The translations under genes and the position numbers were made by a program. The notes under the pieces were generated by a model, which did not search any database, was not told the origin of the DNA, and was given only the letters and a program-made list of their open reading frames with translations. Shown piece after piece: positions 35,268 to 43,557 of a stretch of DNA of 64,000 nucleotides; the first letter of the stretch is position 1; every line of letters starts with the position of its first letter. This DNA comes from Marinobacterium lutimaris (GTDB lineage Bacteria; Pseudomonadota; Gammaproteobacteria; Pseudomonadales; Balneatricaceae): positions 124,001 to 188,000 of the forward strand of contig NZ_FNVQ01000002.1 in NCBI RefSeq assembly GCF_900108065.1, written 5' to 3'.

Positions 35268-35783
35268 CGTTTTGACTCCTTCTCGTGGATCGGGGCCAGA
35301 CGTGGCTGAGCACCGGAACAGCGGGCGAACAATATTGCGCCCGGGCTGTTCAACGGTTCAAAAGAGCACACTTTTTCCTGCCTGTGTCGCATTGCGCACA
35401 AATACGGTGCAAACAAAGCACACAGGCTGCCAACGTCTGGAATGAGGATAGGGTATGGGCCGCTAACGCGGGTTGGAGATAGGCCTGATATAGAGCCCGC
35501 CAAGGCGGAAAGCATTGGCGTGAAACGCGGAGTTTTTTGGGTATTACGATTAAAAATCAAAAACATAACATGCCGGTATACCGATAAATTCTTAGATGCT
35601 GATCGGCTTTACCCAGCTTGGTCGCTTAGCGGCTTCGTATCGACGAGGCCCCAGCATTCGAAGCAACCTCTGTAAGGTCCTCCTGTAGGCTAATCTATGC
35701 GCTTTTAAGCGCCCTCACCTCTGAATCTGCAAGTTTCACACCACCGCCACATCTGGCGATGGCTCATCTGACACAACAGAGCC
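35268..35783. promoter_or_regulatory. ggpPS upstream region
   Basis: 516 bases between the ggpPS start and the HDOD stop. It should hold the ggpPS promoter. It includes an AT-rich segment (35540-35570) and a 10-base palindrome CGGTATACCG at 35574-35583. No gene or clear terminator seen. Confidence 0.35.
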
Positions 35784-37055
35784 TCAGGCAGACTCGCTCC
35801 GCTCTGAGTCACGCATTCTGATGCGATAGGCGTTGGCGGCCATTTTCCAGGTAGGCATGTGCGCCTTTACATCCATACGCTCGATATATTCCTCACTCAG
35901 CGTGGCGGACAGATCCACGCCGAGCTCATTATCGATCGTTGGTAGCAAGGCATCGGCAATATGAACCGCACAGAGGGCATTAAAGGTCTGTCCGACAGAC
36001 TCTTCCGGGTTATGGTGCATCATCACCGCCTCTACAACCTGGGGCGACAAATTCCACATATCCAGCAGGTAAGCACCCAGCTCCGCATGGGTGACGCCAT
36101 AAGCCATACGCTCAACCAGATGCAGCGGCTGTTTTTTACGCGCCGCAAAACGCAGCACTTTCAGATACCCTTCCCCCTGCTCCGCTGCCAGCATCAGCAT
36201 ACCCACATCCAGCAGCAGGCCCGCCAGAAACGCCTGATCCTTCAATGCCGGATTGTTTTTGGCGAACGGAGTCGCAATCTCCTGCGCCAGACGGGCAACA
36301 CTGAGCGCTCGCTGGTTCATCCGGTCAAAGGAGAACAGCTTCCAGCCGGAATCATCCGGATAGTGAGCGTTAAGATGACCCGACAGCGCCAGCCCGCGAA
36401 CGGTACGCACCCCCAGTAAAGTCAGGGCTTCTGTCAGGCTGGATATAGTGCGGTTCAGACCGAAATAGCTGGAGTTAACCAGACGTATAATCCGAACAGC
36501 GAGCGCAGGGTCTCGCTCAACAATAATGGCTATGTCGCGGGTGTTGGTGCGCTCGCTACTGAGCGCGTTGCTCAACTCCCGGTATATGGATGGCGAAGAG
36601 GGCAGCTGGCGAAATGCGCCAAAGGAACGCACTACCTTATCCCTGTATAGCTGACGGGTTACCAGCACGGTCTGCTCAACGGAAGCGATAATCTCTTCGA
36701 TACTCGCCCCCTGGAAGATCGTGCGATGCACCACATCCAGAGCTTTAGCCAGCTTGGTAGAACTTAACGGCGGGGATAGTAGAATTCGGGCGACTTTCGG
36801 TTTGATCTGAGAAACCTGCTTGAGGATACCTATCTCGCGCTCGAAGCTAGAGATCGCACCTACGATCACTGCATCAAACGCAGTCTGCCTGAGCAGCTCA
36901 AGGGCAACCCGTTGATCGTCATTACGCACGATCTCCCAGTTACAGCCCTCCTGAACGAGACCACTGCCCCAAGTCACAAATGCAGAGTGAGGATCTATAA
37001 ATAGAATTTTCAGCGGCCCGGTCTCTTTGCTTTCACCGGTTTCAGCTCTGTTCAT
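35784..37055 (-). CDS. HDOD signalling protein with degenerate receiver domain
   Basis: A 423-residue cytoplasmic protein. Residues about 15-135 resemble a response-regulator receiver (ILFIDPHSAF, LLRQTAFDAVIVGAI, RILLSPPLSS). The usual phospho-acceptor Asp position reads Gly (VIVGA), so phosphorylation is unlikely. From about residue 150 an HDOD domain follows (LPSSPSIYRELSNAL, VERDPALAVRIIRLVNSSYFG, AFLAGLLLDVGMLML, HAELGAYLLDMW). HDOD proteins act in stress, motility and cyclic-di-GMP circuits. A GEMM riboswitch precedes it on the same strand, so expression should respond to cyclic di-GMP. Confidence 0.87.
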   Translation of the reverse strand: MNRAETGESKETGPLKILFIDPHSAFVTWGSGLVQEGCNWEIVRNDDQRVALELLRQTAFDAVIVGAISSFEREIGILKQVSQIKPKVARILLSPPLSSTKLAKALDVVHRTIFQGASIEEIIASVEQTVLVTRQLYRDKVVRSFGAFRQLPSSPSIYRELSNALSSERTNTRDIAIIVERDPALAVRIIRLVNSSYFGLNRTISSLTEALTLLGVRTVRGLALSGHLNAHYPDDSGWKLFSFDRMNQRALSVARLAQEIATPFAKNNPALKDQAFLAGLLLDVGMLMLAAEQGEGYLKVLRFAARKKQPLHLVERMAYGVTHAELGAYLLDMWNLSPQVVEAVMMHHNPEESVGQTFNALCAVHIADALLPTIDNELGVDLSATLSEEYIERMDVKAHMPTWKMAANAYRIRMRDSERSESA

Positions 37056-37207
37056 ATCGCGCTCGTCACAAACATTAAAGAGGTGTACCTCGAAAGCCGG
37101 TTCACCCTAACCCCAAGACTCGCTCAGAACAGGTTATTGAGTCTGAGCGTCTCCAAAAGTAAACGACATACTTCAGATCCTCAGAAGTGGTGGACTCTTC
37201 TCAGTTC

Positions 37208-37293
37208 ACTCTCCTTCGACAGCCCAGCCGTCCCGACAGGGACCCGCGGCTTTGCGTCCCCCGATTACTCGGGGTTTGCCTTTTCGAGAAAGG
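37208..37293 (-). ncRNA. Cyclic di-GMP-I (GEMM-I) riboswitch
   Basis: On the minus strand the aptamer consensus is readable: AAAAGGCAAACC, a P2 hairpin CCCCGA-GTAA-TCGGGG with a GNRA loop, the core GGACGCAAAGCC, a P3 hairpin GTCCC-TGTC-GGGAC and GGCTGGGCTGTCG. P1 can form between TCCTTT and GAAGGA. It ends about 150 bases before the HDOD start. A downstream stem CGCTCAGA...TCTGAGCG (about 37119-37154), lacking a T-tract, may be the expression platform. Confidence 0.87.
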
Positions 37294-37364
37294 ATCCGGG
37301 TTTGCGGAAGCTTATCCGATACGGCCCTAAATTAGCCCTTAGGAGATTAGTGCTTCATCCCCGG

Positions 37365-37370
37365 AATATA
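37365..37370 (-). promoter_or_regulatory. Possible -10 element of the riboswitch transcript
   Basis: TGC-TATATT on the minus strand, an extended -10, about 75 bases upstream of the GEMM aptamer. The -35 is weak. Confidence 0.35.
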
Positions 37371-37537
37371 GCACAAGGCCGTTTGCACAATGAACAGCGT
37401 TGCTGATTTACTCTATTTAACCTGATCTAAATAAGACCTTTCATATTCAGATTAAGGCCTGATGATGAAACCGTATATATCTGAATACACTTCTATTACC
37501 ACATTACAGCATGGCACTCTTTCTCTGATCTCGCCAT

Positions 37538-38245
37538 TCAACGCTTCTTAACGTTACGGCCGCCATTGAGCTCCAGGCAACTACCGGTGACATAAGGGTT
37601 ATCCAGCAGATAGCGTACCGCCTGGAAAACCACCTCTGCGCCAGGTTCTATTCCCAACGCTGACTTGGCCAGGGTCTTGGTTCGATAGGCCTCGTCATCA
37701 TCGGCATTAAACAGAATCATTGATGGCGCGATGCTGTTTACCTTGATTCCTGGCGCAAGCAGGCCGGCAAACGAGAGCGTGAGGTTTTCCAGTGCTGCCT
37801 TGGACGCTGCATAGGCTATGTGCCGGGGGCTGCCCTGACGGGCGATAAAATCAGTCATATGGATAATGTCACCGCCCCCTTCCGCCTCAAACCAGCGCTT
37901 TGCCGCCTGGTTGATCAAATAGGGGGCCTGCACATGCACCATCATCATCTGCTGCATAGCCTGCGCACCCGCGCTGTCATCCATCCAGTCCGACGCATTA
38001 TGGATAATGGCCCGAAGTGTCAGCTTACGCCTGTCGATCTCATCGATCAGTGCCTGAATACCATCCACGGTGGAAAAGTCAGCCAGAATAACCTCGACAC
38101 CCTCCAGCGGAGATAACTCCCACTCCTTGCGTAGATGTCGACAGGTGATAATCACCGGGTAACCCTCTTCCACCAGACGTTTGGCGCAATGCAGACCCAG
38201 GCGCTGGGCGCCGCCGGTGATCAGGATGCTCGGTTTGTCGCTCAT
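37538..38245 (-). CDS. folM: Dihydromonapterin reductase
   Basis: A 235-residue short-chain dehydrogenase/pteridine reductase that makes tetrahydromonapterin (and can reduce dihydrofolate) with NADPH. Seen: the nucleotide motif TGGAQRLGLHCA, ITCRHLRK favouring NADPH, HNASDWMDD in place of the usual NNAG, the YAASK catalytic pair, and the FolM/PTR1-like C-terminus GSCLELNGGRNVKKR. The partner folX is two genes upstream in the same unit. Starts at ATG 38245, overlapping the CYTH gene by 4 bases. Confidence 0.9.
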   Translation of the reverse strand: MSDKPSILITGGAQRLGLHCAKRLVEEGYPVIITCRHLRKEWELSPLEGVEVILADFSTVDGIQALIDEIDRRKLTLRAIIHNASDWMDDSAGAQAMQQMMMVHVQAPYLINQAAKRWFEAEGGGDIIHMTDFIARQGSPRHIAYAASKAALENLTLSFAGLLAPGIKVNSIAPSMILFNADDDEAYRTKTLAKSALGIEPGAEVVFQAVRYLLDNPYVTGSCLELNGGRNVKKR

Positions 38246-39345
38246 GTTTCGCTCCTGAGACGATCCAACCCGCAAAGCGTTGCAGTGCCACTGCAGAGCT
38301 CGGCCAGCGAGGAAGCACAACCTTCAGCTAGCCCCTTACCCCCTGAAAGGCGCCAGAGAAAGAGCCTTTCGCTGCAGCCGAGCATCAGCACGCCCCAGCC
38401 ACAATGTCGCTGTAATCGACTAAACAGCTCGGCCTGATACTCAGCATCTATAGGCATATCCACAAAGAGTTCCCGACGCAGGCGCTCCGCCAGGCCACCA
38501 AACTCGGCAGCAATTTCAACTCCAGCGCATTGCAGCAGATGCTCAAACTCCGCCATAAGCGCGAGCGCATGCTCAACGGAACCTGACGCCCCTGCCACAC
38601 CCAACGAAAGCTGCTCTGAGGCGGACTGCGCATTAGCAAGCAGATAGCTTCCCAGTACGGGTAGCGCTTGCGCCAATGGCTGATTGAATACTGCCTTATC
38701 CAAGGTTGGCGTCGCAGGCATTCGCTGTGGGTCTACGAGACGATAGCCGCGTTCAGCCTTGGCGCTGTCCCAGGGCATGATCGGCAATTGAGCAGCCAGT
38801 TCGCGGGCAAAAGCAAACAACGCTTCCGCTGGACCCTGGCGCAGTTCAAGTTCCAGTTCACAAATCCCAGATGCCTGCCCCTCAGCTGTCGCCTCCCCCA
38901 GATCCAGGGCGACCTCAACCTCGACCGGCTGACCTGCAAAACTCCAGTTAAGCAGCCCTTTGGTACGCTGGAAATCGGTTCGGAACAGCGGCGTCAAAGC
39001 GGACACAGTTTCACTATTGAGCACTTCGGGTAGATCAAGCTCGGCCAACCGCTGCAGATCAAGCTGGTCTCTGTCGAGGTACCAGTCCCATTCGTCACGG
39101 ACACTGAAACCGGCCAGGCTTTCACCACGGCCCTTGAAAGTCTGGATAATCTGATCACCATCTCGGCGCAGCCTCAGGGCATAACCGGCTCGATCAAGCG
39201 CCAGACCCGGCGTGTCGTAATACTGATTGAACAGCTCAACCTGTTTCCAGCCACCGCTTCGTCGCTGCTGGAATATGGGCAGAGACGTTGGATCGACCTC
39301 CAGCGGATCGGGCAGGCGTAACTTGATTTCGGTTTCGGTCAGCAT
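38242..39345 (-). CDS. CYTH-domain protein (inorganic triphosphatase-like)
   Basis: A 367-residue protein. The N-terminal CYTH domain has TEIKLRLP (the ExExK motif as E-T-E-I-K), YYDTPGLALDRAGYALRLRR, QTFKGRGES, VEVEVALDLG and ICELELELRQG. These form the cation-binding tunnel that hydrolyses tripolyphosphate. The C-terminal third is a shortened helical CHAD-like region compared with E. coli YgiF. Placed between folX and folM and overlapping folM, so all three are probably co-translated; why is unclear. Confidence 0.85.
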   Translation of the reverse strand: MLTETEIKLRLPDPLEVDPTSLPIFQQRRSGGWKQVELFNQYYDTPGLALDRAGYALRLRRDGDQIIQTFKGRGESLAGFSVRDEWDWYLDRDQLDLQRLAELDLPEVLNSETVSALTPLFRTDFQRTKGLLNWSFAGQPVEVEVALDLGEATAEGQASGICELELELRQGPAEALFAFARELAAQLPIMPWDSAKAERGYRLVDPQRMPATPTLDKAVFNQPLAQALPVLGSYLLANAQSASEQLSLGVAGASGSVEHALALMAEFEHLLQCAGVEIAAEFGGLAERLRRELFVDMPIDAEYQAELFSRLQRHCGWGVLMLGCSERLFLWRLSGGKGLAEGCASSLAELCSGTATLCGLDRLRSET

Positions 39346-39384
39346 CCCAAAGTCCAGCTCTCCAGCAGTTAACGCAACGCCGTA

Positions 39385-39759
39385 TCAATCACGGCGATCA
39401 CACAGGGTGATCGAAACGGAGTCGGCAAAACGCAGGGCATGGGGCTTGTCGATCTCCACCTGAGCAAAGCAGACCATCGGATCCTCCATCGCCAGCGCCA
39501 GCACTTCACTCGCCATGCGCTCCAGCAGCAGGAATCTGCCGCCCTCTACATGGTTGATGATCGCCTTGTTGATGGTGCGGTAGTTCAGCGCATGATCGAT
39601 ATCGTTATGCTGAATGGCGCTGCGCACGCGGTAGCGGATCAGCACGTTGATGATTACATCCTGCAGTTTCTGCTTCTCCTCATCGTTGATCCCGATGTAG
39701 GTTCTCAGTCGCAGATTTTTGATTCTGATGGTCGCCTGTCCCGGCTCGGCCTGGTTCAT
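39385..39759 (-). CDS. folX: Dihydroneopterin triphosphate 2'-epimerase
   Basis: A 124-residue FolB/FolX-fold enzyme. RIKNLRLRTYIGINDEEKQKLQDVIINV is the family opening; NYRTINKAIINHVEGGRFLLLERMASEVL holds the active-site Glu and Lys region; VEIDKPHALRFADSVSI follows. Wording such as IGINDEEK favours FolX over dihydroneopterin aldolase. Acts with FolM in tetrahydromonapterin synthesis, the cofactor of phenylalanine hydroxylase in related bacteria. Confidence 0.9.
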   Translation of the reverse strand: MNQAEPGQATIRIKNLRLRTYIGINDEEKQKLQDVIINVLIRYRVRSAIQHNDIDHALNYRTINKAIINHVEGGRFLLLERMASEVLALAMEDPMVCFAQVEIDKPHALRFADSVSITLCDRRD

Positions 39760-39980
39760 TTAGCTCTTCCTGTAAACGACGAGTTCCCCGGCTCTTGAAG
39801 CGAGGGAAGTGAAAACTTCTTCGAAACATCATACACATACAGATCGTCGCAATCACCGTGCCCTGGTATGCCCACTGCGCGCGTGACACTGCAGATTTAA
39901 GCCCGCCTTAAGCCTGAAACCTTAGCTTGGTGCCTGCGAAGATCACCCCCAAAGATCAAACCAATAACAAGAGCCCTGCG

Positions 39981-40718
39981 ATGAGCGAAGCCCCGATTCC
40001 TTTCCGCACCAGCCTCTGGATCACACTGACCTTGTTTGGCCTCGCGCTGTTATGTCAGTTTTCCCGGCTGGACCTGCTACTGGAAAGGTCGATCTATTAC
40101 TCTCTGGAAGGCGGATCAGGTGGCACCTTCCCCTGGCACAACAGTTACCTGCTCTACGACCTGATCCACGAGGGCGGCCGCTGGCTGGTCAAGCGGCTGT
40201 TTTTCCTCTCCGTGTTCCTGCTGCTGGCTGCGCTTGTAGTGCCACAACTGAAACCCTGGCGCCTGCGCTTTCTTTTTGTAGTGCTGTGTACGCTGCTGAG
40301 CACCGCTCTGATCAGTTACCTGAAACATCACACCACGCTGCCCTGCCCACAGAACCTGACCGAGTTTGGCGGCGACCGGCACTGGGTCGATATCTGGCAG
40401 CTGTTTTCGACAGAACTGCCGGTGGCCAGTTGCTATCCCGCGGGCCACTCCTCCGGCGGCTACGCCTGGCTCTGCCTGGCATTTATCTTTCCTTACCGCA
40501 GCCGCGCCTTCTATCTGGCACTGTTACCCGGCGCTTTGCTCGGGCTCGTCTTCGGCATCGCCCAGCAGCTGCGCGGCGCACACTTTATCTCCCACGACCT
40601 AACCACTATCGCGTTTTGCTGGGCCTTAGCCGCGCTGATGCTTTACCTGTTTCAAGCGATAAACCGATTTTGCCAGTCACTCAAATCCACCCGGCGCTAC
40701 ACCCAGCAGAGCCGTTGA
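39981..40718 (+). CDS. PAP2-family membrane phosphatase
   Basis: A 245-residue inner-membrane phosphatase with about six helices. PAP2 motifs are YLKHHTTLPCPQNL (Lys and Pro of motif 1), CYPAGHSSGGYA (Ser-Gly-His type motif 2) and RGAHFISHDLTT (Arg and His of motif 3). Probably removes phosphate from lipid A, undecaprenyl or phosphatidyl lipids. I chose ATG 39981 (AAGAG upstream) over a TTG 54 bases earlier. Confidence 0.87.
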   Translation: MSEAPIPFRTSLWITLTLFGLALLCQFSRLDLLLERSIYYSLEGGSGGTFPWHNSYLLYDLIHEGGRWLVKRLFFLSVFLLLAALVVPQLKPWRLRFLFVVLCTLLSTALISYLKHHTTLPCPQNLTEFGGDRHWVDIWQLFSTELPVASCYPAGHSSGGYAWLCLAFIFPYRSRAFYLALLPGALLGLVFGIAQQLRGAHFISHDLTTIAFCWALAALMLYLFQAINRFCQSLKSTRRYTQQSR

Positions 40719-40777
40719 TACCCGCCCCCTGAACATTCTTTGTCGAATACGTATACTGCCAAGAAAAGCTTTGGAAG

Positions 40778-41770
40778 ATGCAGATGGATTCAGCGGGCCC
40801 GCAACGCTTATCGCTGGTAGCAGATATAGGCGGCACTAATGCCCGCTTTGCGCTGCTTTTGCCTGACCAGATGCGCCCTATTGAAATGCGGAGCCTCGAA
40901 GTCAGCGAGTTCACCAGCCTCAACGAAGCGATCAGGGCCTATTGCGAACACATCAGTCTGTCTGGCAAAGAGTTACCCAGCCAGGCCTGCCTGGCGATTG
41001 CCGGCCCCACGGGTCAGGACCGCTTGGGTATCACCAACAACGGCTGGTGCTTTTCCCAGTCTGAGTTACAGCGGGATCTTGGCTTCGAACAGCTGAAGGT
41101 GATCAACGACTTTACCGCCCAGGCCTTTGCACTGCCGCTGCTTGATGCCGATGAGCTGGTACCGGTCGGCGCTGGAGCAGCAGTCAATGGCGACCCCATG
41201 GCTGTGCTCGGCCCCGGTACGGGGCTTGGCATCGGCGGTCTTGTCTTTGCCGGCTCACGCCCCGTACCTCTGTTCAGCGAAGGTGGACATGTGGACTTTG
41301 CGCCCGCCGATGAGCAGGAGATGGAGGTCTTGCGTTATCTCTGGCAGTGCTACGACCATGTTTCGACGGAACGACTGCTCTGCGGCGCTGGGCTCAGTAA
41401 CCTGTACCAGGCGCTCTGCGCGATTCACGGCAGCGACTGCCTGCCACTCTCTCCCGCAGAAATAACCCAGGCCGCCCTGACGGACAGCGCCCCTCTTTGC
41501 CGGGAGAGCTTGGAGATATTCTGCGCGATGCTAGGCAGTGTCGCGGGCAACACCGCCTTAACCCTCGGCGCCCGCGGTGGCGTCTATATCGCCGGCGGGA
41601 TCATTCCCAGAATCCTGGATCTGTTTCTGAGCAGCCGTTTCCGCAGCCGCTTTGAAGCCAAGGGGCGCTTTAGCGACTACCTGGCCGCCATTCCCACCCA
41701 GGTGGTCGTTGCCGAGCACCCCGGCCTGCTCGGCGCCGCCAACGCTTTACGCCAGCCACCACTGAGTTAG
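40778..41770 (+). CDS. glk: Glucokinase
   Basis: A 330-residue ATP-dependent glucokinase of the E. coli Glk type. Motifs: VADIGGTNARFAL (phosphate 1), LAIAGPTGQDRLGITNNGW, VINDFTAQAFALP (catalytic Asp), LGPGTGLGIGGLV and GGVYIAGGIIPRI. It feeds glucose-6-phosphate to the Entner-Doudoroff genes at 56.9-60.1 kb. ATG 40784 is a close alternative start. Confidence 0.93.
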   Translation: MQMDSAGPQRLSLVADIGGTNARFALLLPDQMRPIEMRSLEVSEFTSLNEAIRAYCEHISLSGKELPSQACLAIAGPTGQDRLGITNNGWCFSQSELQRDLGFEQLKVINDFTAQAFALPLLDADELVPVGAGAAVNGDPMAVLGPGTGLGIGGLVFAGSRPVPLFSEGGHVDFAPADEQEMEVLRYLWQCYDHVSTERLLCGAGLSNLYQALCAIHGSDCLPLSPAEITQAALTDSAPLCRESLEIFCAMLGSVAGNTALTLGARGGVYIAGGIIPRILDLFLSSRFRSRFEAKGRFSDYLAAIPTQVVVAEHPGLLGAANALRQPPLS

Positions 41771-42001
41771 TCAGGATTCGCGTCTATACAGAGTCATCTA
41801 CACTGAAGACAGCCAAAGCAGATTACTCAAGCCAGCATCTATAAGGAGAAGTCACCGCGAGACAACAGGGATGTGCGCCGTTAACCCACACATCCCAGCC
41901 CCTCCGTTCAGCAACAAAACGGTCAAAACCTGATCCTGACCGTTGTAACAGCTAAGCAGAATACGTAATTTGAAAGAAACGTTATTCCATCGGAGGTACT
42001 T

Positions 42002-43012
42002 ATGACTATCCGCGTAGCGATTAACGGTTACGGTCGTATTGGACGCAACACCCTGCGAGCGCTGTATGAATCCGGCAAGCGGGAGCAGATCCAGATCGTC
42101 GCAATCAACGACCTGGGCGATGCCGAGATCAACGCCCACCTGACCCGCTTTGACAGCGTTCACGGCCCCTTCCATGGCGAGGTATCCATCGACGGCGACA
42201 ACCTGGTCGTGAATGGTGACAGCATCCGCATCCTGGCGGAGCGAGATCCCGCCAAACTGCCCTGGAAAGCGCTTGAAGTAGATGTCGTCTACGAGTGCAC
42301 AGGTCTGTTCACCAACCGCGAAAAGGCTGCCGCTCACCTGGAAGCCGGCGCCCGCAAAGTCATTGTCTCCGCACCAGCCAAGGGCGCAGACGCCACAGTG
42401 GTTTACGGTATCAACGAGAACTGCCTGACCGCGCAACATCAGGTGATCTCCGCTGCCTCCTGCACCACCAACTGCCTGGCGCCGATTGCAAAACCGCTGC
42501 ACGATGCGATCGGTATAAAAACCGGACTGATGACCACCATCCACGCTTACACCAATGACCAGAAGCTATCGGATGTGTATCACTCCGACCCCTACCGCGC
42601 CCGCGCCGCGACACAGTCGATGATTCCAACCAAAACCGGCGCTGCAGCGGCGGTAGGTCTGGTACTGGCGGAGCTGAACGGCAAGCTGGATGGCATGGCG
42701 GTCCGTGTACCAACCATCAATGTCTCGTTGGTGGATCTCACCTTCGAGGCGTGCCGGGATACCAGTGTTGAAGAGGTCAACGCCATCATAACGGAGGCTG
42801 CATCCGGTCCGCTGAAAGGAATCCTGGCAGTGAACGAGCTGCCGCTGGTCTCCATCGACTTCAACCACAACCCGCACTCATCGGTGTTCGATAAAGCCCA
42901 GACCCGGGTGAACGGCCGCTTGGTCAAGGTGATGAGCTGGTATGACAACGAATGGGGCTTTTCCAACCGGATGCTCGATAACACCCTGGCCCTGATGAAA
43001 GTTGCAGATTGA
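42002..43012 (+). CDS. gap: Type I glyceraldehyde-3-phosphate dehydrogenase
   Basis: A 336-residue NAD-dependent [20 protein letters not shown] nucleotide motif, catalytic Cys in [22 protein letters not shown] with the catalytic His, and C-terminal [17 protein letters not shown] precedes ATG 42002. It serves lower glycolysis downstream of KDPG cleavage. Erythrose-4-phosphate dehydrogenase is less likely given the canonical active site. Confidence 0.9.
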   Translation: MTIRVAINGYGRIGRNTLRALYESGKREQIQIVAINDLGDAEINAHLTRFDSVHGPFHGEVSIDGDNLVVNGDSIRILAERDPAKLPWKALEVDVVYECTGLFTNREKAAAHLEAGARKVIVSAPAKGADATVVYGINENCLTAQHQVISAASCTTNCLAPIAKPLHDAIGIKTGLMTTIHAYTNDQKLSDVYHSDPYRARAATQSMIPTKTGAAAAVGLVLAELNGKLDGMAVRVPTINVSLVDLTFEACRDTSVEEVNAIITEAASGPLKGILAVNELPLVSIDFNHNPHSSVFDKAQTRVNGRLVKVMSWYDNEWGFSNRMLDNTLALMKVAD

Positions 43013-43052
43013 CCACTCGGGCAGGCCGCCAAGCGTCAGGAGTAAACGCGCA

Positions 43053-43508
43053 ATGAAAACAGTGGAGATCCAGAGCAGCAGCACCAAGAACCTGGCGCTG
43101 GTGGCCCACGACAACCGTAAACCGGACCTGCTGGCCTGGGCGCAACGCAACCGGGATACTCTGGCGCAGCACCGTCTGTTCGCCACGGGAACCACCGGAC
43201 ATAAACTGGCGCAGCAACTCCAGTTGAATGTGCACGCCCTGCTCAGTGGCCCCATGGGTGGAGATCAGCAGCTTGGCGCCCGCATCGCCGAGGGCGAGAT
43301 CGACCTGCTGATCTTTTTCTGGGATCCGCTGGATGCCCAGCCCCATGATCCGGATGTCAAAGCCCTGCTACGGATCGCTGCTGTCTGGAATATCCCGGTA
43401 GCGTGTAACGAGGCCTCCGCCGACTTTCTCTTCAGCTCTCCCTTACTGAACGAGACCTATACCCGTCGTGTTCCGGACTACAGCGCTTACTTGAAGGTCC
43501 GCACCTGA
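43053..43508 (+). CDS. mgsA: Methylglyoxal synthase
   Basis: A 151-residue enzyme converting dihydroxyacetone phosphate to methylglyoxal plus phosphate. Seen: [26 protein letters not shown] phosphate-binding loop, [16 protein letters not shown] and [21 protein letters not shown] with the catalytic Asp. Starts at ATG 43053 after AGGAG, 40 bases after gap, so likely co-transcribed. A bypass relieving phosphate-sugar stress, logical beside gap. Confidence 0.93.
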   Translation: MKTVEIQSSSTKNLALVAHDNRKPDLLAWAQRNRDTLAQHRLFATGTTGHKLAQQLQLNVHALLSGPMGGDQQLGARIAEGEIDLLIFFWDPLDAQPHDPDVKALLRIAAVWNIPVACNEASADFLFSSPLLNETYTRRVPDYSAYLKVRT

Positions 43509-43557
43509 TAGAGCTTATAAGCAAGAGTTCGAGACGGACGCCCTGAGTCCGCCAAGG

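Noticed and set aside
42002-43012. Erythrose-4-phosphate dehydrogenase
   Set aside because: The active-site and C-terminal motifs are those of ordinary GAPDH, and neighbours are glycolytic.
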